This document shows positions 31,026-41,157 of a stretch of 64,000 nucleotides of DNA, one piece after another (position 1 is the first letter of the stretch; every line of letters begins with the position of its first letter). Made by a program: the position numbers and the translations under genes. Below the pieces are notes generated by a model, which was not told the DNA's origin, did not search any database, and saw nothing but the letters and a program-made list of their open reading frames with translations. Source of the stretch: Symbiodinium natans (Eukaryota; Sar; Dinophyceae; Suessiales; Symbiodiniaceae); NCBI GenBank assembly GCA_905221605.1, contig CAJNDS010000225.1, positions 739,001 through 803,000 on the forward strand. Reading direction: 5' to 3'.

Positions 31026-31387
31026 AGGGTGGACATGCATGGAGGGGTCAGGCCCAGGAAATTACCTGGATCAAGCCCTGGGGCCTCCCATTGCAGAGAT
31101 TAAAATCTTCGTGCTTGAGCCCTGGAAAAATCCTTGCACTCGGACAACAGGCGTGACTTCTACTCAGCCACACAACTGGGAGAAAAACCCTGAAGGGTTG
31201 ACCCTGCCTCAGGAAAAAAAATGTCTAAGCGACTAAATCTAGGGACCTGAGCCTCCAGTTTTATCCTGATCGCGTGCGACCCCTGTACGTTGTCAATGTT
31301 GGGGTTTGAGGTTTAGGGCTTAGGGTGCACAGACTAGGAGGGGACGTGGGACCACGTGACCTCCTTCAAGTGCAGAGCTTCTGGGGT

Positions 31388-32100
31388 TTTATGAGCACAA
31401 CTGCACCTTGCACCCACCTCGACGAAGACCCCTCATTGCACGCCGACTCACATATATCTCCAACTCAGGCAGGACGATATCCGCCAGCGTTTGGAATCTC
31501 AAGCACAAACACAGGCGTGGCACGGAGACATGGGATGACAAAGGGCAACAGAGACGATGGAAGTGCACATGCAAAGTACATCTTACGCAGTGCTCTGCTA
31601 GCAGACTCAGGAGCACAACCGTCCAAGAAACCTGCAAATCCTGGGTTGGAGTACGTTATCGATGTTAGGGTTTTGGGTTTCGGGCATAGGATGTATGGAT
31701 TGGGAGGGGATGCGGACTATGTGCAGAATGAGGCTTGGATCGGCACGGTTCACGTCTCGTGTGACCTCTGAAGGGCGCTTCACGTGCAGAGCTGTACAAT
31801 CCCCAGTGTGTTAGGATTACTGGGATGGAAATTGGAGCTGCCAATGGCTGACGTTCCTGGGGGCTGTCATGGCCACGAGACTCCGCAACTCCGGCGTCAT
31901 GGTCCTACTAGCCTTTTACCTGAGCCTCAAGGCCAACCAGCCAAACAAATCCAAAAACGGAGACGGATATTGGCACATCGGGACCCGAAACCCTGCCTCC
32001 CTCCATTTACAAATGTGGGGGTACATCTTACGCAGTGCTCGCAGAGCAGACGCAGGAGCATAACCATCCCTGAAACCTGCAAATCCTGGGTTGGAGCACA
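31388..32100. repeat. duplicated blocks A and B, copy 2 (transposon-free)
   Basis: Here block A (31388-31571) and block B (31572-32100) are directly joined, unlike copy 1, where 930 bp intervene. This is the internal reference for the insertion. A related CAGAATGAGGCTTG module occurs a further time near 32170. Confidence 0.85.
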
Positions 32101-32211
32101 TTGTCGATGTTGGGGTTATGGGCTTAGGGCTTGGCGATGTACGGATTGGGAGAGGAGGCGGACCATGTGCAGAATGAGGCTTGCATCGGCACGGGTCACA
32201 GCTCCTGCGAC

Positions 32212-32276
32212 CTCTAAACCCTAAACCCTAAACCCTAAACCCTAAACCCTAAACCCTAAACCCAAACCCCTAAACC
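32212..32276 (-). repeat. CCCTAAA tract
   Basis: About eight nearly perfect CCCTAAA units at the end of the duplicated 30.5-32.1 kb block. A short TTTAGGG tract follows at about 32380-32415, so the two form an inverted pair. Confidence 0.9.
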
Positions 32277-32524
32277 TCGAAAGAAGATCTCCAACAAGCC
32301 CGTGCGGATTATTGCGTCGGCACGAGACATGTCACTTGGCTGTGCAGGCATGGTTCAGGGCTTGGGAAGTTCTTAGGGGTCTAGGGTTTAGGGTTTAGGG
32401 TTTAGGGTTTAGGGTTTGGGGCCTTTAGGATTTGGGGGGTTCAGGGCTGCTACTGCAAGCTCTAGTCTTGACTGAAGCTGCGGCGTTCAGACTCCAACCG
32501 TTCCAGCCGCCGTCTTCCAAGCAT

Positions 32525-33650
32525 GCCTACAGTTTGCAACAGCCATGGCAATGTGACACCTGCAAAGGGCAGCCATTTAGGCCAAAACGAAAGAGACCCC
32601 CCAAAGAAGAGAGCATCACTTTTGCGGCAGCACTTCATGACTGAACCGGTGCTCATGCACAGACCCCACCCATGACCGCCAGCAACTTTGCAAAGGTGTC
32701 AAGGGTCTCAGACAGGTGTACTGAAGGATATCCGAACATAACTTCGAGATTGAAGGTTTGCAGCTGGAAAACGCTCAGAATCTATCTTAAGGATTAGGCG
32801 GTGATCTTCGTGATCTTGCAAAACGCTGCACAAGCTGGGTCCAGGGGCTCATCCTCCTGAAATTGGCACTGCGTCATCCTGCGCAAGCTTTCAGACGACC
32901 GGTTGGGGGCATCCGGCTTCAGAACCGTTTTGCAACAGGGCATGCCAAAGACCTTCGAAGCTACCCCAAGGCACAGGGCGACCTGCCTCAGCTTCAACTC
33001 CGTGGCGGACGACGGGCTCTCCCACACGCGGCGACGGCATGTGGACTTCAGCTCAGCAAAAGGCCCCAGGGTGCCCAGCACTCGCCATCTGCTACTCCCG
33101 GTCCCGATGCATGTGCTGACGCTTTGTCAGTGTCCGCTCGCAAGGAAGCGTATGAGGTGAAGCCCCCGCCCACAGTGCATGGAGAACCGCGGAAGTGTGT
33201 CTCCGAAAGCTGCGTGTTTGCAGACGCTAGCGACCTAGTTCTTTGCGGGCCTTGCAAACATTGCCGCAGCACTGCCAGCTAACGCCGGTTTCCAAACTTC
33301 AACATGCGCCATAGCATGTGCACCGCAAGCCGGGCGAGCGACTTGAATGGCTTTCACTCGAAATACCCGCATGGAGTCATGCTGGCTTTATCGGCTACAC
33401 TGCAGCTACAATACGTGCAGTGCAGAAGCTTGCTTCATATCCTCCGTCTCACGAATGGCTGGCCAAGCATCACCATGCTGTCTGCGTCGGCAAGCAAATC
33501 CGCAAGCATCTTGTCTGAAGGCGAGAACAGATGCCACCCCCATCTTGGCACAACCCTCAAAGTTAAGGTTTTGGCATGTGGGGTGTTGAAATTCTCCGAG
33601 CGAAACAAACACATCTGCTGGAAACTTCTCTAGTTCATTCAGCAAAACAA
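32525..33650. repeat. tandem duplicated unit, copy 1 (about 1.1 kb)
   Basis: Nearly identical to 34256-35385, offset 1725-1731 bp; the change of offset is due to a small deletion in the later copy near 34423. A partial third copy (33690-34255) repeats the second half. Confidence 0.9.
32794..33081 (-). CDS. candidate exon in the duplicated unit, copy 1
   Basis: The minus frame has coding-like third positions and ends in TAA: FAELKSTCRRRVWESPSSAT, then ELKLRQVALCLGVASKVFG, then RMTQCQFQEDEPLDPACAAF with a KITKITA tail. A near-identical frame exists in copy 2. No ATG-led start and no known family. Retention of the frame in both copies could reflect recent duplication rather than selection. Confidence 0.35.
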   Translation of the reverse strand: MLGTLGPFAELKSTCRRRVWESPSSATELKLRQVALCLGVASKVFGMPCCKTVLKPDAPNRSSESLRRMTQCQFQEDEPLDPACAAFCKITKITA

Positions 33651-33689
33651 GCCGAGACAAAGCCTGGCAGAACTCCTGACAAGCTCTCC

Positions 33690-34255
33690 CACACGCAAAT
33701 CCGCCACGGCGATGGCATGTGGACTTCAGCTCAGCAAAAGGCCCCAGGGTGCCCAGCACTCGCCATCTGCTACTCCCGGTCCTGATGCATGTGCTGACGT
33801 TTTGTCAGTGTCCGCTCGCAAGGGAGCGTATGAGGGGAAGCCCCCCCCCAGAGTGCATGGAGAACCGCGGAAGTGTGTCTCCGCAAAGCTGGGTGTTTGC
33901 AGACGCTAGCGACCTAGTTCTCTGCGGGCCTTGCAAACATTGCCGCAGCCCTGCCAGCAACCGCCGGTTTCCAAACTTCAACATGCGCCATAGCATTTGC
34001 GCCGCAAGCGGGGCGAGCGGCTTTCAATCGAAATACACACATGGGGTCATGCTGGCTTTGTCGGCTACACTGCAGCTACAAAACGTGCAGTGCAGAAGCT
34101 TGCTTCATATCCTCCATCTCTCGAATGGCTGCCCAAGCATCACCATGCTGTCGGCGTCGGCAAGCAAATCCGCTAGCATCTTGTCTGAAGGCGAGAACAG
34201 ATGCCACCCCCATCTTTGCACAACCCTGAAAGTTAAGGTTTTGGCATGTGGGGTT
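33690..34255. repeat. tandem duplicated unit, partial copy
   Basis: Repeats 33015-33575 from the CTCTCCCACACGC region to AAGGTTTTGGCATGTGGGGT with more substitutions than the full copies. It is probably the older duplicate. Confidence 0.85.
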
Positions 34256-35385
34256 GCCTACAGTTTGCAACAGCCATGGCAATGTGACACCTGCAAAGGG
34301 CAGCCATTTAGGCAAAAACGAAAGAGACCCCCCAAAGAAGAGAGCATCACTTTTGCGGCAGCACTTCATGACTGAACCGGTGCTCATGCACAGACCCCAC
34401 CCATGACCGCCAGCAACTTTGTGTCAAGGGTCTCAGACAGGTGTACTGAAGGATATCCGAACACAACTTCGAGATTGAAGGTTTGCAGCTGGAAAACGCT
34501 CAGAATCTCTCTTAAGGATTAGGCGGTGATCTTCGTGATCTTGCAAAACGCTGCACAAGCTGGGTCCAGGGGCTCATCCTCCTGAAATTGGCACTGCGTC
34601 ATCCTGCGCAAGCTTTCAGACGACCGGTTGGGGGCATCCGGCTTCAGAACCGTTTTGCAACAGGGCATGCCAAAGACCTTCGAAGCTACCCCAAGGCACA
34701 GGGCGACCTGCCTCAGCTTCAACTCCGTGGCGGACGACGGGCTCTCCCACACGCGGCGACGTCATGTGGACTTCAGCTCAGCAAAAGGCCCCAGGGTGCC
34801 CAGCACTCGCCATCTGCTACTCCCGGTCCCGATGCATGTGCTGACGCTTTGTCAGTGTCCGCTCGCAAGGAAGCGTATGAGGTGAAGCCCCCGCCCACAG
34901 TGCATGGAGAACCGCGGAAGTGTGTCTCCGAAAGCTGCGTGTTTGCAGACGCTAGCGACCTAGTTCTTTGCGGGCCTTGCAAACATTGCCGCAGCACTGC
35001 CAGCTAACGCCGGTTTCCAAACTTCAACATGCGCCATAGCATGTGCACCGCAAGCCGGGCGAGCGACTTGAATGGCTTTCACTCGAAATACCCGCATGGA
35101 GTCATGCTGGCTTTATCGGCTACACTGCAGCTACAATACGTGCAGTGCAGAAGCTTGCTTCATATCCTCCGTCTCACGAATGGCTGGCCAAGCATCACCA
35201 TGCTGTGTGCGTCGGCAAGCAAATCCGCAAGCGTCTTGTCTGAAGGCGAGGACAGATGCCACCCCCATCTTTGCACAACCCTGAAAGCTAAGGTTTTGGC
35301 ATGTGCGGCATGTGGGGTGTTGAAATTCTCCTAGCGAAACAAAGGCATCTGCTGGAAACTTCTCCAGTTCATACAGCAACACGGC
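34256..35385. repeat. tandem duplicated unit, copy 2
   Basis: Second full copy of the 1.1 kb unit, starting GCCTACAGTTTGCAACAGCC like 32525. Confidence 0.9.
34519..34752 (-). CDS. candidate exon in the duplicated unit, copy 2
   Basis: Same frame as at 32794-33081, shortened at its 5' side because the CGGCGACG codons differ there. Identity of the shared part is close to complete. Confidence 0.35.
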   Translation of the reverse strand: MWESPSSATELKLRQVALCLGVASKVFGMPCCKTVLKPDAPNRSSESLRRMTQCQFQEDEPLDPACAAFCKITKITA

Positions 35386-36122
35386 CTGAGCCAAGACAAC
35401 ACCTATGCCCGAGTGCACACCCCAGCTTCTGCGCCAAGAGCCCCGACAGCGCAGGAACGCAAAGTGCTCCAGCAATGAAGGTGTCTTGGCACGCCACTCG
35501 GTGCCATGCCTGAGCAAGCAGCGGCTTCAAAAATCACTCAGCCAGTCTGCAGTCTACGAGGCCGGAGGTCTGAAGCATTTAGAAATTTTGATCTTGGTCT
35601 AGGGGCCTGGTTACCCCTCTTGGGACCGAGACCCCCTAGCCCTCCTCCTGCCGCCCCGCCCCCCCGCCGTTAACCCGGCCGCCACAGCCATTTCAGCAGC
35701 AGCGTCGGTTTCGCTTGCCATTTGCATACGTGGGTATTGACATTGACTCCACGGCACATCAAGCAAGGAAGGGAAGCAGTGTGCAATGGAGCAATGGCTC
35801 AGGGAGCTCAACGCGCTTCAGGGTCTAGAAGGGTGTTCGCCAGCTCGGAATAGCCAAATTGGCTGAACTGAAAACACAACAAACAAAGTCGGGAGCAACA
35901 AAACCTAACGTCCCCTCGTGGCTGAAGACGTCGTGTCAGCTTGTGTCATCTTCAGCTTGGGGCCCGGCTTGCCGCGGCAGCAGGCCCTCACCGCCAGGCA
36001 TTCCCATCTTGTCGGCGAGGCTCTTGCCCGCAACTGATCCAGGAGCAAACCCTGGTTTTTGTGTCCCTAAACCCGAAAGCCGAAACCCCAAACTCCTAAA
36101 CCCTAAGCCCTGAACCCTAAAC

Positions 36123-36148
36123 GTGTGTGTGTGTGTGTGTGTGCGTGG
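36123..36148. repeat. (GT)n microsatellite
   Basis: About eleven GT units directly after a short CCCTAAA-like stretch. Confidence 0.9.
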
Positions 36149-36280
36149 TTCGTTTATTGCGGTGCCCCCTGAGGAGATAGTGGTAGCGCCCGGTGCCCCT
36201 TTACCTCGCTCTACTCTGCGGTGGTCTTGGAAATGCCGAACCTCCCCCAGTATAAATTCAAGCGTTAGCCTTGGAAGCTG

Positions 36281-36352
36281 AACCCTAAACCCTAAACCCT
36301 AAACCCTAAACCCTAAACCCTAAACCCTAAACCCTAAACCCTAAACCCTAAC
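36281..36352 (-). repeat. CCCTAAA tract
   Basis: Ten perfect CCCTAAA units, the rightmost substantial telomere-like array in the window. Confidence 0.95.
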
Positions 36353-37309
36353 ATGTGCCTTAAGCCACCGGCCTCTCGAAGCCAGGAAACTGCAGGGAAA
36401 CCATCCACCCACCCACCCCAACTTCCATACCCAACCCAAACCCCCTTATGTGTAATCGCGCACAGCACTTAGATGTATAGTGGGTTGCTGTCTTCACTTC
36501 CTTCCCGGAGGTGGACCAGCAAAACAGCCTATCCCATGAAGTTTCGCGCCAAAACCCACGGGGCCCTATATCAGGTGAGCATACTTTTCCTGATCCTGGC
36601 CAGGGTTCTGGAAACAATTTCGAGGCTCCAACAAAAGAAGATCGAAGCAACTGGCTGGTAACTTGCTTGTATCTTCGAAGTATTCTGGGAGATTCGACCT
36701 GTCTTTGACTGGGTTCCGATTTCTGCCCCGGGCCAGTACTCCGAATTTGTTACGGTTCAAACTCTGTGCCCTGGAATGCGTCGAAAGCGACAAAGACTTC
36801 CGAATTTAGTTCCGCGTGCTGGGACGTTGAAACAACAGGGTTGCAAAAGCAACGGCTGCCGGCAAGGGCCATCGCAAGATTGTTGGCGATGCGTGAAGTT
36901 TCAATATGAAGCACGCGCGCTGTTTAGAACATCTTAGAACTGAACATGTACATGCTCGCACGTAGACAAGCAATGCTATGCAAGTGCAACGCACCGCCTA
37001 TTTTCCAAGGAAAAAATACTCAACGAAGTATCAAAAGATCGATGGGGAGCCGGGTCTGCTTCAGGTGGCACAGCCTCCCACGTTTTCCGAAGCTTGCAAA
37101 TCCTTACCAAAACAATCGGCAAGTGCAGCGGGAAGCTATCTTGGACGGCCCTTGCGAGGCATACAAAATTCAGTTTGTGGCTTTCTCAATCAAAACCGCG
37201 ACTCAAGCAGTGAGGCCTAGTTGTGGTTGCTTGCTGGATTGCCGCAACAATCGTTGCTTACGCTGAAGTTTGAAGCAAGCGTGTTGCGACATCAGCTGCC
37301 TTCAACAGC

Positions 37310-37755
37310 AACTCGCTAGCCTAACTTACACAACGCAGAAGATGCTCGTGGAACGCGAACTGTGACGGAAACCAGGTGACACCCCTGAAGTATAAACAAA
37401 GATGCGTACACATGCGGTGTATCGCTAAAATGCATGGACAATGCGTTGTTTCGAGTGCTCTCTCAATGGTGGGAGTGGTGGGTGTCAAAAATGCAGCGTG
37501 TGCAAAGTGCAAGCGACGCAGATGATAGCGCTAATGCTGAAGGATACAGTACGTCTCATACTGCTTCGGAATTTGCAGTGCAAGTAGCACGGTTGGCTTA
37601 AGGTTCCAAGGGGTAAAACAACGTCGACAAAAAAAAACAACAGGCGTTCCACCCCTCAACTTCCTTCAACAGCAACTCGCTGACCTAACTTATGCAATGC
37701 GAAAGGAAAGAGCTGCTCGTGGAGCGCAAACGGTGCAAAAAACCAGGTAGGGAGA
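37310..37755. repeat. pair of about 80 bp direct repeats
   Basis: TCAACAGCAACTCGCTAGCC...GAAACCAGGTGAC (about 37310-37380) is repeated with changes at about 37670-37750, immediately beside the 18S fragment. Confidence 0.6.
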
Positions 37756-37769
37756 AACCCCAACCTTAG

Positions 37770-38368
37770 TCTCCTCGAGCAAATCCCTGTGCGAAGCGTT
37801 GCCCCTTTCCGTGTGGGAGATGAGCAGGTTACGGTCTCGTCCGTTAACGGCATTGACCAAACAAATCACTCCACCAACGAAGAACAGCCATGCAGCAACA
37901 CCCATAGAATCAAGAAAGTGCTCTCAATCTGTCGACTTACCATGTCTGGAACTGAAAGTTTCCTTGTGTTGAGTCAAATCAAGCCGCAGGCTCCACTTCT
38001 GGTGGTGCCCTCCCCTCAATTCCTTTAAGCTTCAGACTTGCGACCGTACTCCCCCCGGAACCCAAAGACTTTGAATTTTCATAAAGTGCTGAAGGAGTCG
38101 TATAGGTAACGAGCTCCAATCTCTAGTTGGCATAGTTTATGTTTCAGACTAGAACGGCATCTGATCGTCTGCGCCCCCTAACTTTCGTTCTTGATCAATG
38201 AAATCGTCCTTGGCAAATGTTTTCGCAGTAGCCAGTCGCACACCCGGAAGGCGGACTGGTCATCACAAACAGACATCCAACTACGAGCTTGTAACTGCTA
38301 CGCCACTGGAGCTGGAATTACCGCGGCTGTTGGCACCAGACTTACCCTCTAGCTGATACTCATGAAGG
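37770..38368 (-). pseudogene. partial 18S (SSU) rRNA pseudogene
   Basis: The minus strand follows nuclear 18S rRNA from just before the 530 loop to about helix 43. It contains GGTGCCAACAGCCGCGGTAA, CTCGTAGTTGGATGTCTG, AAAACATTTGCCAAGGACG, TTTGGGTTCCGGGGGGAGTA, GGGCACCACCAGAAGTGGAG, CAACACAAGGAAACTTTCAG, GATTCTATGGGTGTTGCTG and CCGTTAACGGACGAGACC. Conserved positions are changed: the 530-loop GCAGCC is ACAGCC, and AATTGACGGAAGG is AATTGAGGGGAGG. The variable V4 stretch is reduced to about 45 nt and about 14 nt are missing before AAGCTCG. Both ends of the gene are absent. It is a degenerate fragment, not a functional rRNA. Confidence 0.88.
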
Positions 38369-38369
38369 C

Positions 38370-39180
38370 ATACGCAGACAGAGGTCATGTGTTTGAAAGT
38401 GGTCTTCGGCACCCAAACATCTGAAGACAACACCTGGATTGCACCAACTGAACTCTTCAACACTGCGCCCAACGACAATCATTCATTTACCCAATCGTTT
38501 GGAATCAACATGCGCGATGTTTGCCTTACATTCGCAAAGCACATGCGGGAAATGAAAATTTGTCGCGGCACAACACTGTTGCATCGGACATACTCGGAAC
38601 CTAAAACACTCCGAGTTTCATATCTTTTCATACCTACACCAATTATGTTGCGAAATAGCTAACCATTTATCGCAACGCCACTGAATGACGACGGATTCTT
38701 GATGGATGCAAATAACAACTCTGCGTTTATTGCAAAACATTTATTGGAAAAAAATGCTGATTAATATGTTGCAAACCAAAGCATAGCAGACAGAACAACT
38801 TCACTTTTATGCGTGATGGTGGCTTACTGCTTGCCTACACACTCCCTGCTTTGGAAAGAGGTCAGGGAATCCAGTTGGGCGAGGGCGCAGACAAAGAGGA
38901 TTTTTGCCGAACGTTGTTTCGGATGCACTTCTGGGGATACCGAAGTCACTACGTGGTCCAGCGACCACTGAGAGACTGTACATTGCTCAGCTGAGCATCC
39001 GGACGCAACAAAAAGTGTCCTGCTTTGAAGGAGACAAGTCAAGCTGTACAAACGAAGTCCCTCACGGTCAGAGTTGGGTGGATAGCATGCTTGTCGAGAA
39101 ATCGCATCCTTAGAATTTGATTTTAATATGCTGGGTGCTTTGATGCAATACGTGCCATCGCTGCTCACCAACAAGAGGCC
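38370..39180. other. stretch without a recognised gene
   Basis: No conserved motifs seen. Open frames of 60-90 codons exist on both strands without support. Confidence 0.35.
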
Positions 39181-39189
39181 AGCATAAGG

Positions 39190-39295
39190 AGCACTTCGAG
39201 GAAGTTTCGGGGAAGTTTCGGGAAAGTTTCGGAGAAGTTTCGGGCAAGTTTCGGGGAAGTTTCGGGGAACATTCGAGGCATTCGAGAACATTCGA
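39190..39295. repeat. GGGGAAGTTTC minisatellite
   Basis: About eight 10-11 bp units of the type GAAGTTTCGGG, degrading into GAACATTCGAGG at the right end. On the minus strand this reads NFPETSPKL-like repeats, a by-product. Confidence 0.85.
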
Positions 39296-39299
39296 AACA

Positions 39300-40170
39300 C
39301 ATCGTGCAAAAATCCAGACTTGAGCTTCAAAACCGTGTCTCTGGACGCAAAACTGATCCCGGTTCAACGCAAGCTTTCTATCGGTGCGGGAAAGCTTCTT
39401 CATTGCCAAAGTGCTGCTCAAAAGGCGGAAGAAGACGTGCTGCACGCCTCCTGCGAGCGATGAAGATGCTGAGTCCTGAAGGCCTGAAAGCAAAGAAGAC
39501 GTCAGCAATGTGCCAGCGGAGGTTGAAAAGCCAAGCCAATGATGGTCCTGCTGCAGACTCTTAGCGCAATGCTCTGATACGAAGCCGGGTGTGAAGCTCG
39601 AGCGCAGTCAGGTGGAAGTCCAGGTAAAACCATCTCCGACGGGCCACCTCGCTCAAATCCGGCTTTGACAAACGACCTTCGAAAGTGGTCAGCAACGATT
39701 TATCCAGGCGCATGATCCAGGAAACACAGGCACATCTTGTTGGACTCGATACATGAGTTGCAGGCACCTAGAGCGTTTGTCAGCCATTCCTGGAAGCCAA
39801 CAGCCAAAACCGGCTAGGAGGTGCTCTGAACAAGCATCTGGGTCAGAGAAGTCGTTTTTCGACGCTTTTTGTTGCAAACAATCATGTTCGCGATGCACAA
39901 TTCATCTGCATTTGCTGTAGCCGTGCGTAAGGCTTTTGCTTCCTTGCCGCCCCCCAACGTGTCGCCTTTTCCAAGCGACAACGCGCGTCTGTGATGATGC
40001 TGGTGATGCCGGGGGCAGTACTGCTCTTGCAAACAAGCATGGTGTGAGGGAGATGAGGGAGGTGGCCTGGAGAGCGGCATTGATGGCACGTGGTCCTTTA
40101 TTCTGAGCAACATGACTTTCAAGCATTTTGCTGCAACCGCCACAGCAACAGATTTTTTTCTGTTCCGAGC
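39300..40170. other. no firm gene; weak ORF at 39304-39564 (+)
   Basis: The plus frame ends with a basic segment (RAMKMLSPEGLKAKKTSAMC) and a TAG. It could be the end of a small basic protein, but no start or family is evident. The rest shows nothing recognisable. Confidence 0.25.
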
Positions 40171-40173
40171 CAG

Positions 40174-40995
40174 ATGGCAGGTTCGGAGGGCTTGCCTCAG
40201 GTGTCTCATGATTTCAGGCAGCTTGAGGTCACGCGTCCACATTCTAGCCGCGCGCCTCAGCAATTGCTCGTGAAGATTGTGGCGGTAGGTCTGTTAGAAG
40301 TCGGGGCCTTGGCCCTTTCTGCTGAGTCTGCGCAGCTGCAGAACTCTCAGACAAAAGCCTTCTCTTTCACTCTTTTCACTCTTGAGCCGGATTCAGGGTT
40401 CGAGCCGGTTGTTCCTGAAGCTCTCGCAGTGGCAGATGAGCACGTGCAAGAAATGCTTCCAGGCGCGCAGGATGACCAAACATCCGATGTCCCAGTTAAG
40501 CGCCGCTTTTGGCAAACATACCAACGGATAGTCACGGCTATCGCAGCAGCTGAGCTCGCGCATTCGGTGGGTGGCCATCTAGCCTGGCTGGCACATCACT
40601 TGCGAGATCTTTCGTTGGAGACGCAAAACGCATTGGCCAAGGAATATGGAGCGCTGCTTGCCATGTTTAAGCGCCCGCCTGGACCACAACAAACGGCGGT
40701 CTTGGAGTGGGCAAGACCCATCATTGCGCAAAGCCAGACGGACTTTCCGCTGTACTTGATCAAGGCCCACCTTGAGCAACACCTTCTGCTGGCTTGGCGT
40801 TTCACGGATAGTCGAGCCGCACTGCTCTTACAAGCAGTCTCTGAAGCGGTGCTCCAAACCGATGCCATCATGCTTGAGTGGGTAGCCTGCTTTCTTGATG
40901 AACGCATTGCTACCGATATTCTTGAGCATCTTGATGACGAGACGATGCATCTGCTTGAGGATAGTGCCCAGGAAGATTGTGACTCCGAACTCTAG
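40174..40995 (+). CDS. unknown helical protein, 273 aa
   Basis: Start chosen at the first in-frame ATG (MAGSEGLPQVSHDF); the frame is open upstream. The middle and C-terminus are Leu/Ala-rich and helical (AIAAAELAHSVGGHLAWLAH, AHLEQHLLLAWRFTDSRAAL, EAVLQTDAIMLEWVACFLD). The end is acidic (EDSAQEDCDSEL). There is no signal peptide and no convincing membrane helix. Codon use is consistent throughout and there is no frame break, unlike its right-hand neighbours. I do not recognise a family. It is the first firm plus-strand gene after the repeat-rich middle of the window. Confidence 0.65.
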   Translation: MAGSEGLPQVSHDFRQLEVTRPHSSRAPQQLLVKIVAVGLLEVGALALSAESAQLQNSQTKAFSFTLFTLEPDSGFEPVVPEALAVADEHVQEMLPGAQDDQTSDVPVKRRFWQTYQRIVTAIAAAELAHSVGGHLAWLAHHLRDLSLETQNALAKEYGALLAMFKRPPGPQQTAVLEWARPIIAQSQTDFPLYLIKAHLEQHLLLAWRFTDSRAALLLQAVSEAVLQTDAIMLEWVACFLDERIATDILEHLDDETMHLLEDSAQEDCDSEL

Positions 40996-41157
40996 GCTGC
41001 GTGGATGTTAAAATCAAGATGCTGCCTCATCAGTACTTGCGACTCTTCTTGCCACACACTGCTTGCAAGGGCTGCGGTGCGAACACCTAGCTTTCACGCG
41101 ATGTGTTTCGTCTTCTGTTGATGGCTCTCAGGCAAGACTGTCCAGTCTTCCTCTCCC

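Larger units (their letters stand above)
10340..36355. repeat. field of interstitial telomere-like repeats (TTTAGGG/CCCTAAA)
   Basis: Dozens of short tracts lie in both orientations, many degraded to TTTGGGG, TTCAGGG, TTGAGGG or GGTTTAGG. Besides the tracts listed separately, TTTAGGG-strand blocks occur near 12497-12590, 14192-14310, 14622-14715, 15100-15200, 15410-15540, 16085-16140, 17249-17321, 18222-18290, 18675-18745, 19182-19275, 19984-20113, 20937-21050, 22588-22680, 24530-24650 and 25085-25140. CCCTAAA-strand blocks occur near 12410-12440, 13170-13240, 14925-14970, 16900-16975, 21290-21390, 22375-22480, 23450-23530, 24425-24460 and 27185-27230. Density is highest exactly where the CNNM-like introns are. 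Confidence 0.95.
35640..37300. other. stretch without a recognised gene
   Basis: Contains a (GT)n run at 36123-36144 and the CCCTAAA tract at 36281. Otherwise I see only unrelated short frames on both strands. Confidence 0.4.
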
